Source of the DNA: Ignavibacteriales bacterium
GTDB lineage: Bacteria > Bacteroidota > Ignavibacteria > Ignavibacteriales > Melioribacteraceae
Direction: 5' to 3'
DNA length: 8,656 nt
NCBI GenBank assembly: GCA_007280825.1
Contig: QYQI01000133.1
Location: forward strand, 1 to 8,656
Both the position numbers and the translations under genes were made by a program. The notes beneath the pieces were generated by a model, which saw only the letters and a program-made list of their open reading frames with translations, made no database searches and had not been told where the DNA came from. Below are positions 1-6,114 of the stretch, piece after piece (the first letter of the stretch is position 1; every line of letters begins with the position of its first letter).

Positions 1-1260
1 GAAAAGAAAAATACTTAATTCATAAATTCCATAAATAAAAAATAAAACGAAAATAAAGTTAGCAGCTTCCACTAAAAAACCAATTCTCAGTTTTATTTTT
101 CTAATGAATGAGGAAATGTAAAATGATATCGCAGTAAGAAAAAGGATTACGAGAAGTTCGCTTTCTTTCGATTGAGGGTAAAGATAATTGTTGCTTAGAA
201 TATCCTGGATAATATTTGCATGGAATTCAACACCATTAATTTGATTATCACCTTTTCTTTCACCTTTCGCAAATGCTGATGCCATAACATCTTTATCTTC
301 CGGCATAGTTGAACCGATGATAGCAATTTTATCTTTGAACTTATTTCGATAAACAGAATCAGACATCATCTCATCCCATGAGTTTATATCAGTATCAAAA
401 TCGATCTCATCTTTAGTCTTAAACTCTTTATCATCAAGTACATCCATAAGTTTAATATGTGGGAATGTTCGGCTTGACCCATAAATATTAATGAGTACAC
501 TTGTCTGGTCAAACTTGGGTATTTTTTTATTACCTAAGATGAAAAAATTATTATCAATTTTAGCAGTGTCTGTACCTTTCAATCCTAAATACTTATTGAC
601 TAATGCAAAACCAAAACTTGGAATCTTTTTTCTAGTAATTGCTGTTTTTCTAAAAGGCATGTACCTACGATAAACTCCATCAAAGTCGGGAGACATTTGT
701 ACAATTCCTAAAGAACTATCTGCATCATAGAAAATGTTTTCGTAGTTATAACTAATTTTATTGTAATTAGAGTCTGTATAATTAGAAAGCAAATATTTCG
801 AATCTTCAATTTGTTTTTCTATTACTTCATCAATTTTACCGGCAACAACAACTTTGCCGGATTTTTTTATCGCTTGCATCAACAAAGTATCATTCATTAC
901 AGAATATCTATCTGCATCCGACATTATAAGATCAACTCCAATTGCTTTAGCACCAGCTTTAGTAAGATTCTCAATTGCCTTCGCATAAATTGATCGAGGT
1001 AAAGGTGCTTTATTATTGGGAGGTGGAATTTGATTGTAGGTTTCTTGTGTAATTTCTATGATGATAACTTTTGAAGAATCTTTTATTTCTATAGGTCCTC
1101 TCTTTGAAAAACGCGTATCAATTAATTTCAGTTCAAGTTCTTTTAGAGGAGCGAAAGTAAAGATATAATTCTGAGTAAGAATAATAGTGAAAAGAGCAGC
1201 ACCAATTACAACTGAAATCTTTTTGAAAAAATCTTTCTTTTTACCTGCACCGCTCTTCAT
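1..1260 (-). CDS. CHASE2-domain membrane sensor protein, C-terminus cut off by window edge
   Basis: This frame is open from an ATG at 1260 to base 1, giving 420 codons without a stop, so the gene continues beyond the window. A lysine-rich N-terminus precedes a membrane segment at about residues 15-34. A CHASE2-like extracytoplasmic domain follows at about 36-358. Its hallmarks are LKLIDTRF (44-51), a strand-rich KVIIIEI (64-70), AGAKAIGVDLI (102-112), FKDKIAIIGST (308-318) and GVEFHANIIQDIL (343-355). Two further hydrophobic segments lie at about 368-386 and 393-420. CHASE2 proteins are known to have this layout, with a sensor domain and a short membrane bundle followed by a cytoplasmic adenylate cyclase, kinase or phosphatase output. 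That output part is not visible here. It is the last visible gene of a cluster, 15 bases after the beta-barrel gene. No clear Shine-Dalgarno precedes the ATG, so translational coupling is likely. The next in-frame Met is residue 113, past the first membrane segment, which supports this start. Family assignment is firm; the ligand and output are unknown. Confidence 0.85.
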   Translation of the reverse strand, partial: MKSGAGKKKDFFKKISVVIGAALFTIILTQNYIFTFAPLKELELKLIDTRFSKRGPIEIKDSSKVIIIEITQETYNQIPPPNNKAPLPRSIYAKAIENLTKAGAKAIGVDLIMSDADRYSVMNDTLLMQAIKKSGKVVVAGKIDEVIEKQIEDSKYLLSNYTDSNYNKISYNYENIFYDADSSLGIVQMSPDFDGVYRRYMPFRKTAITRKKIPSFGFALVNKYLGLKGTDTAKIDNNFFILGNKKIPKFDQTSVLINIYGSSRTFPHIKLMDVLDDKEFKTKDEIDFDTDINSWDEMMSDSVYRNKFKDKIAIIGSTMPEDKDVMASAFAKGERKGDNQINGVEFHANIIQDILSNNYLYPQSKESELLVILFLTAISFYISSFIRKIKLRIGFLVEAANFIFVLFFIYGIYELSIFLF

Positions 1261-1275
1261 ATAAAAATTTTCATG

Positions 1276-3678
1276 TTAAATAGCGAGCCGTGTAACTAAT
1301 CCGATAATAGAATTTGTTGAAGCACCCGGGATCCTAAACAATCTTGCTTGGAACATAAGATTTAGATTTGCAAGCACATTGTAATCGGCTGTGAACTCGA
1401 GAGTTTGACGCTTAAAATCTCCAAAGCTTGGGCACAATGTTGCAATCAATTGCAGTTTATTTTCAAGCATCAAATACTTTCCACCGAAAGAAAAAGATAT
1501 ATATTTAAATGGTACCCCCTGAATCTCGCTTGAGCTGAAAACAATTCCGAATAAAGAAGATAATTGCTGGTTCCAAAAACTATTTAGTGTTAATGAACCC
1601 GAACTAAAATTAGCATTCATCTTTGCCAGAGTATTGTCTTTTCTATCTGATGTAGTAAAAGATAGTGAACTGTTATGACGAATGCCTGCTGTGAAATCAT
1701 AAGATAGTTGTACGAGAACTCTATTAGTATTGTCATTCACTGCAAATGGAGATGTTTGAGCATTTGTAACATTCAATCCGTTGTTATTATCATAATTATT
1801 GTACCCGATTGTAATATTAGGGAAATCAACTCTTGGGAAAATCGATACAGATGCGCTAATAGTTTGATATGTTGTTGTAGCTACCTTTGTGTTTTGAAGA
1901 TTATCTTTTAAACTTTCATAACCAAATGAAACAAACAATTTATTGTCTAACATTCTGATACGATCTACTATATTTATTCCTTTTACATCGGTTCTTATAA
2001 ATGTTTGACCAAACGATTGGTAATCATTTCCTCTATAGACATACGATGCCCGCAAATTATTATTTAGATAATTCAATGATAAAGCTGTTTCGGAAGCTAA
2101 CGATGAAAACTCTTGGGGATTCCAAGGACCTAGATATTGATTTACAGTTATAAAACTTCCAACAATATTACGAATTTTTTTGAAATCACTTGGGGACATA
2201 CCAAGATTACTGTTCTTCCCAAAAATTGAATCAATTTGTGCATCGGTTATGGTTCCGGTAGAAATATCTTTGTTTTGAACACTGATGGCTGCTTGAGATG
2301 TAAGCAAAATATTTTGGTCATCGAAGGCAAATTTTATATCTGTGCCAATAACAATATTTTCTTGTGGCCTCGCACCATAATTGATGGAACCGACTTCATC
2401 CTTTGCGTGTAAGTAACTAAAACCAAGTTGAAAATTTTCACCGCTTCCAAATGAAGGTCTAACTACTAACAGTTGTCGTTTATAAGTTCCAAGATCAACC
2501 TTCCCGTAAATATTTTTTACTTTATCAATTAGTATTATATCGCTGCCTAGCGGAACAGAACCTACGGGATATGTTTGAAGTAAATTACCTTCCACTCCAC
2601 GTGTAGTTTCGCCAAATGCGGTTTGTACATTTATGAATCCTAAATTTAATGCGCCGCTAAATCCGCGAATCCTTTGACCATCCATAATTAAATTAGGGAA
2701 GATGGGATATGAATCACCTGCTTTTAAGTCTAACCAGTCTCCAGCTTGAAATGCTGCGGTATATCTGTTATATGGTTGTAAATTATTTTTTTCTTCAGAA
2801 GTCAAATACGCAAAAGCATTAAATCTAAAGTCATTGTAAGTAGTATTAAACTCGCCGGAAATATTATTATACCAGGTAGAGGTTGAATTATAACTTTCAT
2901 TCCTGGATTCACCTTTAAGGTTTCCGTAGTATTTCCATTTTGAACTTACAGTCATAGCTACTTCGGCGGAAACAGTCTGAAAACTTCTTGATAAAGTATG
3001 ATACAACTTCCCTTCTTTATCATAAACCTCCACCGTTAACAATTTAGCACCGTAACCGATTTTACCCGCAAGGTTTTCTCCGCTTAGAACAATCAAATCA
3101 CCGGTTAAGAGTTCGTAAGAAGTTACATTCGTATCATTCAGAAAAATTTTTGTCTTGCTCACATCAATATTTTCGGGTGCTTTTATGAACGAAATTGAGA
3201 TCAATAACTCGTCTCCGGATAACATTTCACCAGGATTGGGACTAAGAACTATTATTTCTTTTTCTTTCTCGGAGACTGTTGAAACTGAAATTTGAAGCGG
3301 AGATACTCCCTGAGAAACATCAAGCGGATAAGTTTGAGTTGAACCATTCCTTAAATTTATTATAAGATAATATTCTAGATAAGGAGGAATAACAACTTCA
3401 GCGGGAAGAGTTATTGAGGCAGTGTTTCCTGCAATCAACATTTCTGCCTTTTTGAATTCGTTCTCGCCAAAAGGTTTGTATGCAATATTCATGTTTGTAA
3501 TATTTTCAGAGCTGAATAATTCTGCGGATATTTCCAAAGGTAATTTTTCTTTTGCATCACCGATTTTCACAGAAGATACAATATTGCTGATTTGTCCAAA
3601 CACTTGATTAGCTGTAAAAAGTTGAAGGAATATGATAATGGAGAAAAATCTGTTTTTAATAAAATCTTTTTTCTTCAT
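1276..3678 (-). CDS. Outer-membrane beta-barrel protein with Ig-like N-terminal region
   Basis: This 800-residue protein has a signal peptide at about residues 1-29 (basic start, hydrophobic SIIIFLQLF, probable cleavage after VFGQ or one residue before). Residues about 30-235 look like two exported Ig-like or similar beta-sandwich domains; the second runs from about 141 (IIVLSPNPGEMLSGDEL) to 235. From about 240 to 800 the chain is a long series of short amphipathic strands with alternating aromatic and polar residues, separated by Asn/Gly/Ser turns. That is typical of an outer-membrane barrel of many strands. The final strand ends RLAI rather than in the usual terminal aromatic. I do not recognise a named family and see no TonB plug domain or TonB box. 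A Shine-Dalgarno GGGAG lies 9 bases before the ATG. The gene sits between a FecR-domain gene and a CHASE2 sensor gene, so a role as the outer-membrane part of an envelope-sensing or surface complex is inferred. Confidence 0.75.
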   Translation of the reverse strand: MKKKDFIKNRFFSIIIFLQLFTANQVFGQISNIVSSVKIGDAKEKLPLEISAELFSSENITNMNIAYKPFGENEFKKAEMLIAGNTASITLPAEVVIPPYLEYYLIINLRNGSTQTYPLDVSQGVSPLQISVSTVSEKEKEIIVLSPNPGEMLSGDELLISISFIKAPENIDVSKTKIFLNDTNVTSYELLTGDLIVLSGENLAGKIGYGAKLLTVEVYDKEGKLYHTLSRSFQTVSAEVAMTVSSKWKYYGNLKGESRNESYNSTSTWYNNISGEFNTTYNDFRFNAFAYLTSEEKNNLQPYNRYTAAFQAGDWLDLKAGDSYPIFPNLIMDGQRIRGFSGALNLGFINVQTAFGETTRGVEGNLLQTYPVGSVPLGSDIILIDKVKNIYGKVDLGTYKRQLLVVRPSFGSGENFQLGFSYLHAKDEVGSINYGARPQENIVIGTDIKFAFDDQNILLTSQAAISVQNKDISTGTITDAQIDSIFGKNSNLGMSPSDFKKIRNIVGSFITVNQYLGPWNPQEFSSLASETALSLNYLNNNLRASYVYRGNDYQSFGQTFIRTDVKGINIVDRIRMLDNKLFVSFGYESLKDNLQNTKVATTTYQTISASVSIFPRVDFPNITIGYNNYDNNNGLNVTNAQTSPFAVNDNTNRVLVQLSYDFTAGIRHNSSLSFTTSDRKDNTLAKMNANFSSGSLTLNSFWNQQLSSLFGIVFSSSEIQGVPFKYISFSFGGKYLMLENKLQLIATLCPSFGDFKRQTLEFTADYNVLANLNLMFQARLFRIPGASTNSIIGLVTRLAI

Positions 3679-3685
3679 AATCTTT

Positions 3686-3700
3686 ATCTCCCAAAGAGAT
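3686..3700 (-). promoter_or_regulatory. Short hairpin overlapping the beta-barrel gene's ribosome binding site
   Basis: In the mRNA sense the bases read ATCTC, loop TTTGG, GAGAT, a perfect 5-bp stem. The ribosome binding site GGGAG of the 800-residue protein overlaps the end of the loop and the 3' arm, 9 bases before the ATG. The stem could mask the site and tune translation relative to the preceding FecR gene. It is short, so this is a weak call. Confidence 0.25.
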
Positions 3701-3739
3701 CGATTTCCGAAAATATTTTTTTACACAATAATAATTAAA

Positions 3740-4444
3740 TTATCTGTTGCCGGATGAATAATATTCTATTTCTATATCGCCTTGAGGTGTTTTAATTTTA
3801 ACTTTTTTTGTTGTCAGTTGTTTGGTCGTAGAATTTTTATTCTTGTCTTCCTCTGTAGCGGAGTTAAGATTAACATTCCCTAATAGATCAATTTTTGCTG
3901 TATTACCGCCGGTAACCGTTCCGCTTCCTTTATTTCCTCTTGTGGATTGAAATTCAACCGAACCTTTTTCCAAGGAGATTGTTGTGGAACTGTCTGAACC
4001 AACTTCAATAAAGCCAAGGGTACCTCTAATTGATGCAACCGCAGTGGGTGTTGTAAATTTGAATTCTGCATTTTCCTGTTTGTTGACTTCAAAACCAATT
4101 AGACCTTTATCAATGTAGGTGTTTTTATCTAATTGTTTGTCGTTCCGTTTACCGTAAATATTGAGAACAGCATTTTCCCTGACACGTAAAAGTCCTGAAC
4201 CATCCGTAAATAATACAAGCGCTAAAGACTTCGACCCCGTTTTCACTTGTCCTTGATCAAATAAAGGATCTCCGGTTTTTGCAACTTCCCAATCTGATTG
4301 ACCGGCTTTTTTGTATGTTACATCTTTCACGATTTTCTTTACCAATGCAACCGGGGTGTCACCAGTAGGTGGTAAATTTTCATCGGATGTAAAACCAATG
4401 AACCAGGGCATTAATAGAACTAGTAATAAACTTTTCGCTCTCAT
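3740..4444 (-). CDS. Exported FecR-domain protein
   Basis: This 234-residue protein has a signal peptide at about residues 1-20 (MRAKSLLLVLLMPWFIGF) and one FecR domain at about 32-190. Family hallmarks are GDPLFDQGQVKTG (58-70), SLALVLFTDGSGLLRV (73-88), the strand around NAVLNIYGK, and TPTAVASIRGT (132-142). The tail (about 195-234) is low in hydrophobics and rich in Lys and Thr. Classical FecR proteins are inner-membrane anti-sigma regulators with a cytoplasmic N-terminus. This one instead is a freely exported domain, with no FecI sigma factor or TonB-dependent receptor in the window. Such stand-alone exported FecR domains are, from memory, often encoded near CHASE2 sensors, as here. A Shine-Dalgarno-like AGGAAA lies in the 18-base gap after the upstream gene. 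It is probably a periplasmic binding or scaffold module of the same pathway. Domain identity is strong; the role is inferred. Confidence 0.85.
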   Translation of the reverse strand: MRAKSLLLVLLMPWFIGFTSDENLPPTGDTPVALVKKIVKDVTYKKAGQSDWEVAKTGDPLFDQGQVKTGSKSLALVLFTDGSGLLRVRENAVLNIYGKRNDKQLDKNTYIDKGLIGFEVNKQENAEFKFTTPTAVASIRGTLGFIEVGSDSSTTISLEKGSVEFQSTRGNKGSGTVTGGNTAKIDLLGNVNLNSATEEDKNKNSTTKQLTTKKVKIKTPQGDIEIEYYSSGNR

Positions 4445-4462
4445 AATTTTTGTTTCCTAATT

Positions 4463-5527
4463 TTATTTAGCTGTAAATATTGCCGAGATTACTAAATCAG
4501 GTTGACTTTCCAACAATGATAAGATTGTCATAAAATCCCTTAGCAGTATTGGCTGATTATTTTCATCAAAAAATTGCAACTGTTCGAGTGTAATCTGTCC
4601 TGTTGATACTTTATCAATAAAACCACTGTTGACGTTTAATTTTGAAAGAAAAGTTGCTAATCTTAACATTTCGGCACTAACATTTCTTGTTGCATCTGAA
4701 CTTGAACCAATGATTTTCAATTCCCTTGGTTCACTTACTAATTCTGTTTCTCTTCCAGACTGCGAAACGATTGCAGAAACTATTACTGCTATTCTTTGGC
4801 CTTCTAATAATTCTCTTCGTTTGTATTGAGCCAAGTTAATGCTAAGAAGGTTTCCTACGTCCGCATCAACAACCGGGTCGCTTGATTGTAGTGCTTCTAG
4901 TAGACTTTGATTCTCACTTCTGATGCATGCTTTAACTTTATATCTCAATACTCCTTGTACATCCGACCAGCTAATTTGAGCATTACCAACTGTAACTTCG
5001 AATGGAACGTCTTTAGGCAGAAATAAAGAAGGTGCCGTTGGGTTGAGGAATAATATTTCATTATTAGAATTTGAATTATCGGCCAAGAAATTGCCACGAT
5101 CATCTAACATTCTAAGAACAATACGCAACACACCCGTTGGTTTGCCCCGTGTTACTAAATCAGTACCAAGATCCTTATCTCCATTCACCTGATCAATTTT
5201 GATATCTGCAGAACCCAATTCATCATTAAAGAAACTCCTTGGAGTAAATGAAAATGTTTTAAATGTCAGCAACTGCTTATAACTCGAACTCAAAGATTGC
5301 TTCCAATCCACTCTTCCTTCGATAATTATTTTGGAGCGGTTTGTGGTTATGGTAACGTGAAAAATTCTCGGTTGACCGCTGACGTTATTTGTAATAAGAA
5401 AAGCTCCTGGATCCAATGAAGATAAGTCCTGAAGTATTTCAAAACTAATGTTCTGAGTCTGGGCACTCAAAGAAAGTGAGGCTATTAAAATAATAATTAC
5501 TGTTAAAAATGAAATATTTCTTCTCAT
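4463..5527 (-). CDS. Exported protein of unknown family with fibronectin/Ig-like segment
   Basis: This protein is 354 residues from the chosen start. The frame also has an ATG at 5566, but I prefer the one at 5527. It begins directly with a signal peptide (MRRNISFLTVIIILIASLSL, probable cleavage after LSA at about 22) and has a GGAG ribosome binding site 8 bases upstream, whereas the upstream ATG has none and would bury the signal. The mature part is beta-rich up to about 275. Residues about 160-275 resemble a fibronectin type III or Ig-like domain (PSLFLPKDVPF, ISWSDVQGVLRYKVKA, then IAVIVSAIVSQSGRE). The last 75 residues are predicted helical (SAEMLRLATFLSKL, LRDFMTILSLLES). I do not recognise the family. 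It is the first gene of the four-gene cluster, and its location in periplasm or on the surface is inferred from the signal peptide and neighbours. Confidence 0.75.
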   Translation of the reverse strand: MRRNISFLTVIIILIASLSLSAQTQNISFEILQDLSSLDPGAFLITNNVSGQPRIFHVTITTNRSKIIIEGRVDWKQSLSSSYKQLLTFKTFSFTPRSFFNDELGSADIKIDQVNGDKDLGTDLVTRGKPTGVLRIVLRMLDDRGNFLADNSNSNNEILFLNPTAPSLFLPKDVPFEVTVGNAQISWSDVQGVLRYKVKACIRSENQSLLEALQSSDPVVDADVGNLLSINLAQYKRRELLEGQRIAVIVSAIVSQSGRETELVSEPRELKIIGSSSDATRNVSAEMLRLATFLSKLNVNSGFIDKVSTGQITLEQLQFFDENNQPILLRDFMTILSLLESQPDLVISAIFTAK

Positions 5528-5572
5528 AATATTAACTCCACTTGAATTCTTATGAAGAAAGGACATATTTAC

Positions 5573-5587
5573 ATTTACTCTGTAAAT
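5573..5587. promoter_or_regulatory. Palindrome at the start site of the envelope cluster (possible operator)
   Basis: ATTTAC, three bases, GTAAAT is a perfect 6-bp inverted repeat. It begins at the edge of the predicted -10 element (5587-5593) and covers the predicted transcription start near 5581. That position suits a repressor operator; a hairpin at the very 5' end of the mRNA is the alternative. The protein that would bind is unknown. Confidence 0.35.
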
Positions 5588-5616
5588 AAAGTAATTATTT
5601 ATTCTTTCTAACTCAA
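5587..5616 (-). promoter_or_regulatory. Putative promoter of the FecR/barrel/CHASE2 cluster
   Basis: On the minus strand TTGAGT (5611-5616) is followed after 17 bases by TACTTT (5588-5593). The pair fits a sigma-70-like promoter, and the TACTTTA stretch nearly matches the Bacteroidota -7 element TAnnTTTG. The predicted start near 5581 leaves a leader of about 54 bases before the ATG at 5527. It is called by eye only. Confidence 0.4.
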
Positions 5617-5658
5617 GAAATGATTTACATGAGAATAGAATTGTAAGTTTGATCTAAA

Positions 5659-5693
5659 TTAATATTCTCTTTCAGGAATCTCTGAAATATTAA
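5659..5693 (-). terminator. Dyad overlapping the stop of the DUF3467 gene (weak terminator candidate)
   Basis: On the minus strand TTAATATT and AATATTAA form an outer 8-bp dyad, and TTTCAG with CTGAAA forms an inner 6-bp stem with a 6-base loop; the two overlap, so one or the other dominates. The stop codon of the DUF3467 gene lies within the dyad. No U-tract follows, so an intrinsic terminator is doubtful. It may act as a 3'-end stabilising structure. Confidence 0.3.
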
Positions 5694-6016
5694 TTTACTT
5701 TTTCACCCTTATCAGTGTTGATAAATCCAAACTGTGGGGTTGGCTGATTATCAATCTTAATCTCACCAAAGCGCGATTCAAACTTGTCAATGTTATCCTT
5801 CAAAGCACGCATTAACATCTTTGCATGCTGCGGAGTAGTAATTATACGAGAAAGCACTCTTGCTTTAGGAACACCGGGTACAACACGAGTAAAATCAATA
5901 ACAAACTCCGCCGGCGAATGTGTAATGATTGCAAGATTGGAATAAATTCCTTCGGCTTCTTTTTCACCGAGTTCAATGTTTATCTGCTGTGCATTTTGAT
6001 CATTGTTCTGATTCAT
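5690..6016 (-). CDS. DUF3467 family protein
   Basis: This small cytosolic protein of 108 residues has no signal peptide or membrane segment. Its pattern matches DUF3467: YSNLAIITHSPAEFVIDF (25-42), a Pro-containing turn (VVPGVPKARV), SRIITTPQHAKML (56-68) and the helix ALKDNIDKFESRFGEI (71-86). The family is found in several bacterial phyla and its function is not known to me. I chose the ATG at 6016 because AAGGTGA lies 5 bases upstream. An in-frame ATG at 6037 would add seven residues, but it abuts the U-tract of the terminator and lacks a ribosome binding site. The gene follows the TPR gene on the same strand across an intrinsic terminator, so it may depend on read-through or on its own promoter within that region. 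Confidence 0.85.
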   Translation of the reverse strand: MNQNNDQNAQQINIELGEKEAEGIYSNLAIITHSPAEFVIDFTRVVPGVPKARVLSRIITTPQHAKMLMRALKDNIDKFESRFGEIKIDNQPTPQFGFINTDKGEKVN

Positions 6017-6037
6017 CTTTTCACCTTGATTAATCAT

Positions 6038-6088
6038 AAAAAACGAGGCTATCTCAAAAGTAATTTCCTGCCAATTTGATAAGCCTCG
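6038..6088 (-). terminator. Intrinsic terminator after the TPR gene
   Basis: In the mRNA sense CGAGGCT (6088-6082) pairs with AGCCTCG (6050-6044), and the stem can be extended by a nearby TCAAA/TTTGA pairing. The 3' arm is followed at once by six T residues (6043-6038). The hairpin begins 27 bases past the TPR stop codon. It has a GC-rich base and a U-tract, the clearest terminator signal in the window. It ends only 22 bases before the DUF3467 start codon, so it could also act as an attenuator for that gene. Confidence 0.75.
6055..6062 (-). promoter_or_regulatory. Possible -7 promoter element inside the terminator loop
   Basis: TACTTTTG on the minus strand fits the Bacteroidota -7 consensus TAnnTTTG exactly. 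The predicted start near 6050 would yield a transcript holding only the 3' arm of the terminator hairpin, so it would escape termination and could serve the DUF3467 gene. No good -33/-35 element lies at the right distance, so confidence is low. Confidence 0.25.
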
Positions 6089-6114
6089 CTGAAATAAAAT
6101 AAATTACAAAATAA

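Noticed and set aside
491..993. Two 60-codon plus-strand open frames (491-673 and 811-993)
   Set aside because: They lie antisense inside the CHASE2 gene, whose frame is open across the whole stretch and shows clear domain motifs. Their translations have no recognisable features.
3880..4098. 72-codon minus-strand open frame
   Set aside because: It is an alternative frame of the FecR gene, which carries conserved motifs here.
1276..4444. A FecI/FecR/FecA-type iron-uptake regulatory locus
   Set aside because: There is no sigma factor, the FecR protein lacks a cytoplasmic part, and the barrel protein shows no plug domain or TonB box.
5528..5566. Upstream ATG at 5566 as start of the first cluster gene
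   Set aside because: It would add 13 residues before an obvious signal peptide and has no ribosome binding site, while the ATG at 5527 has GGAG at 8 bases.
6017..6037. Upstream ATG at 6037 as start of the DUF3467 gene
   Set aside because: It abuts the terminator U-tract and has no ribosome binding site; AAGGTGA directly precedes the ATG at 6016.
5825..6079. 84-codon plus-strand open frame
   Set aside because: It is antisense to the DUF3467 gene and to the terminator hairpin, and its sequence looks like non-coding composition.
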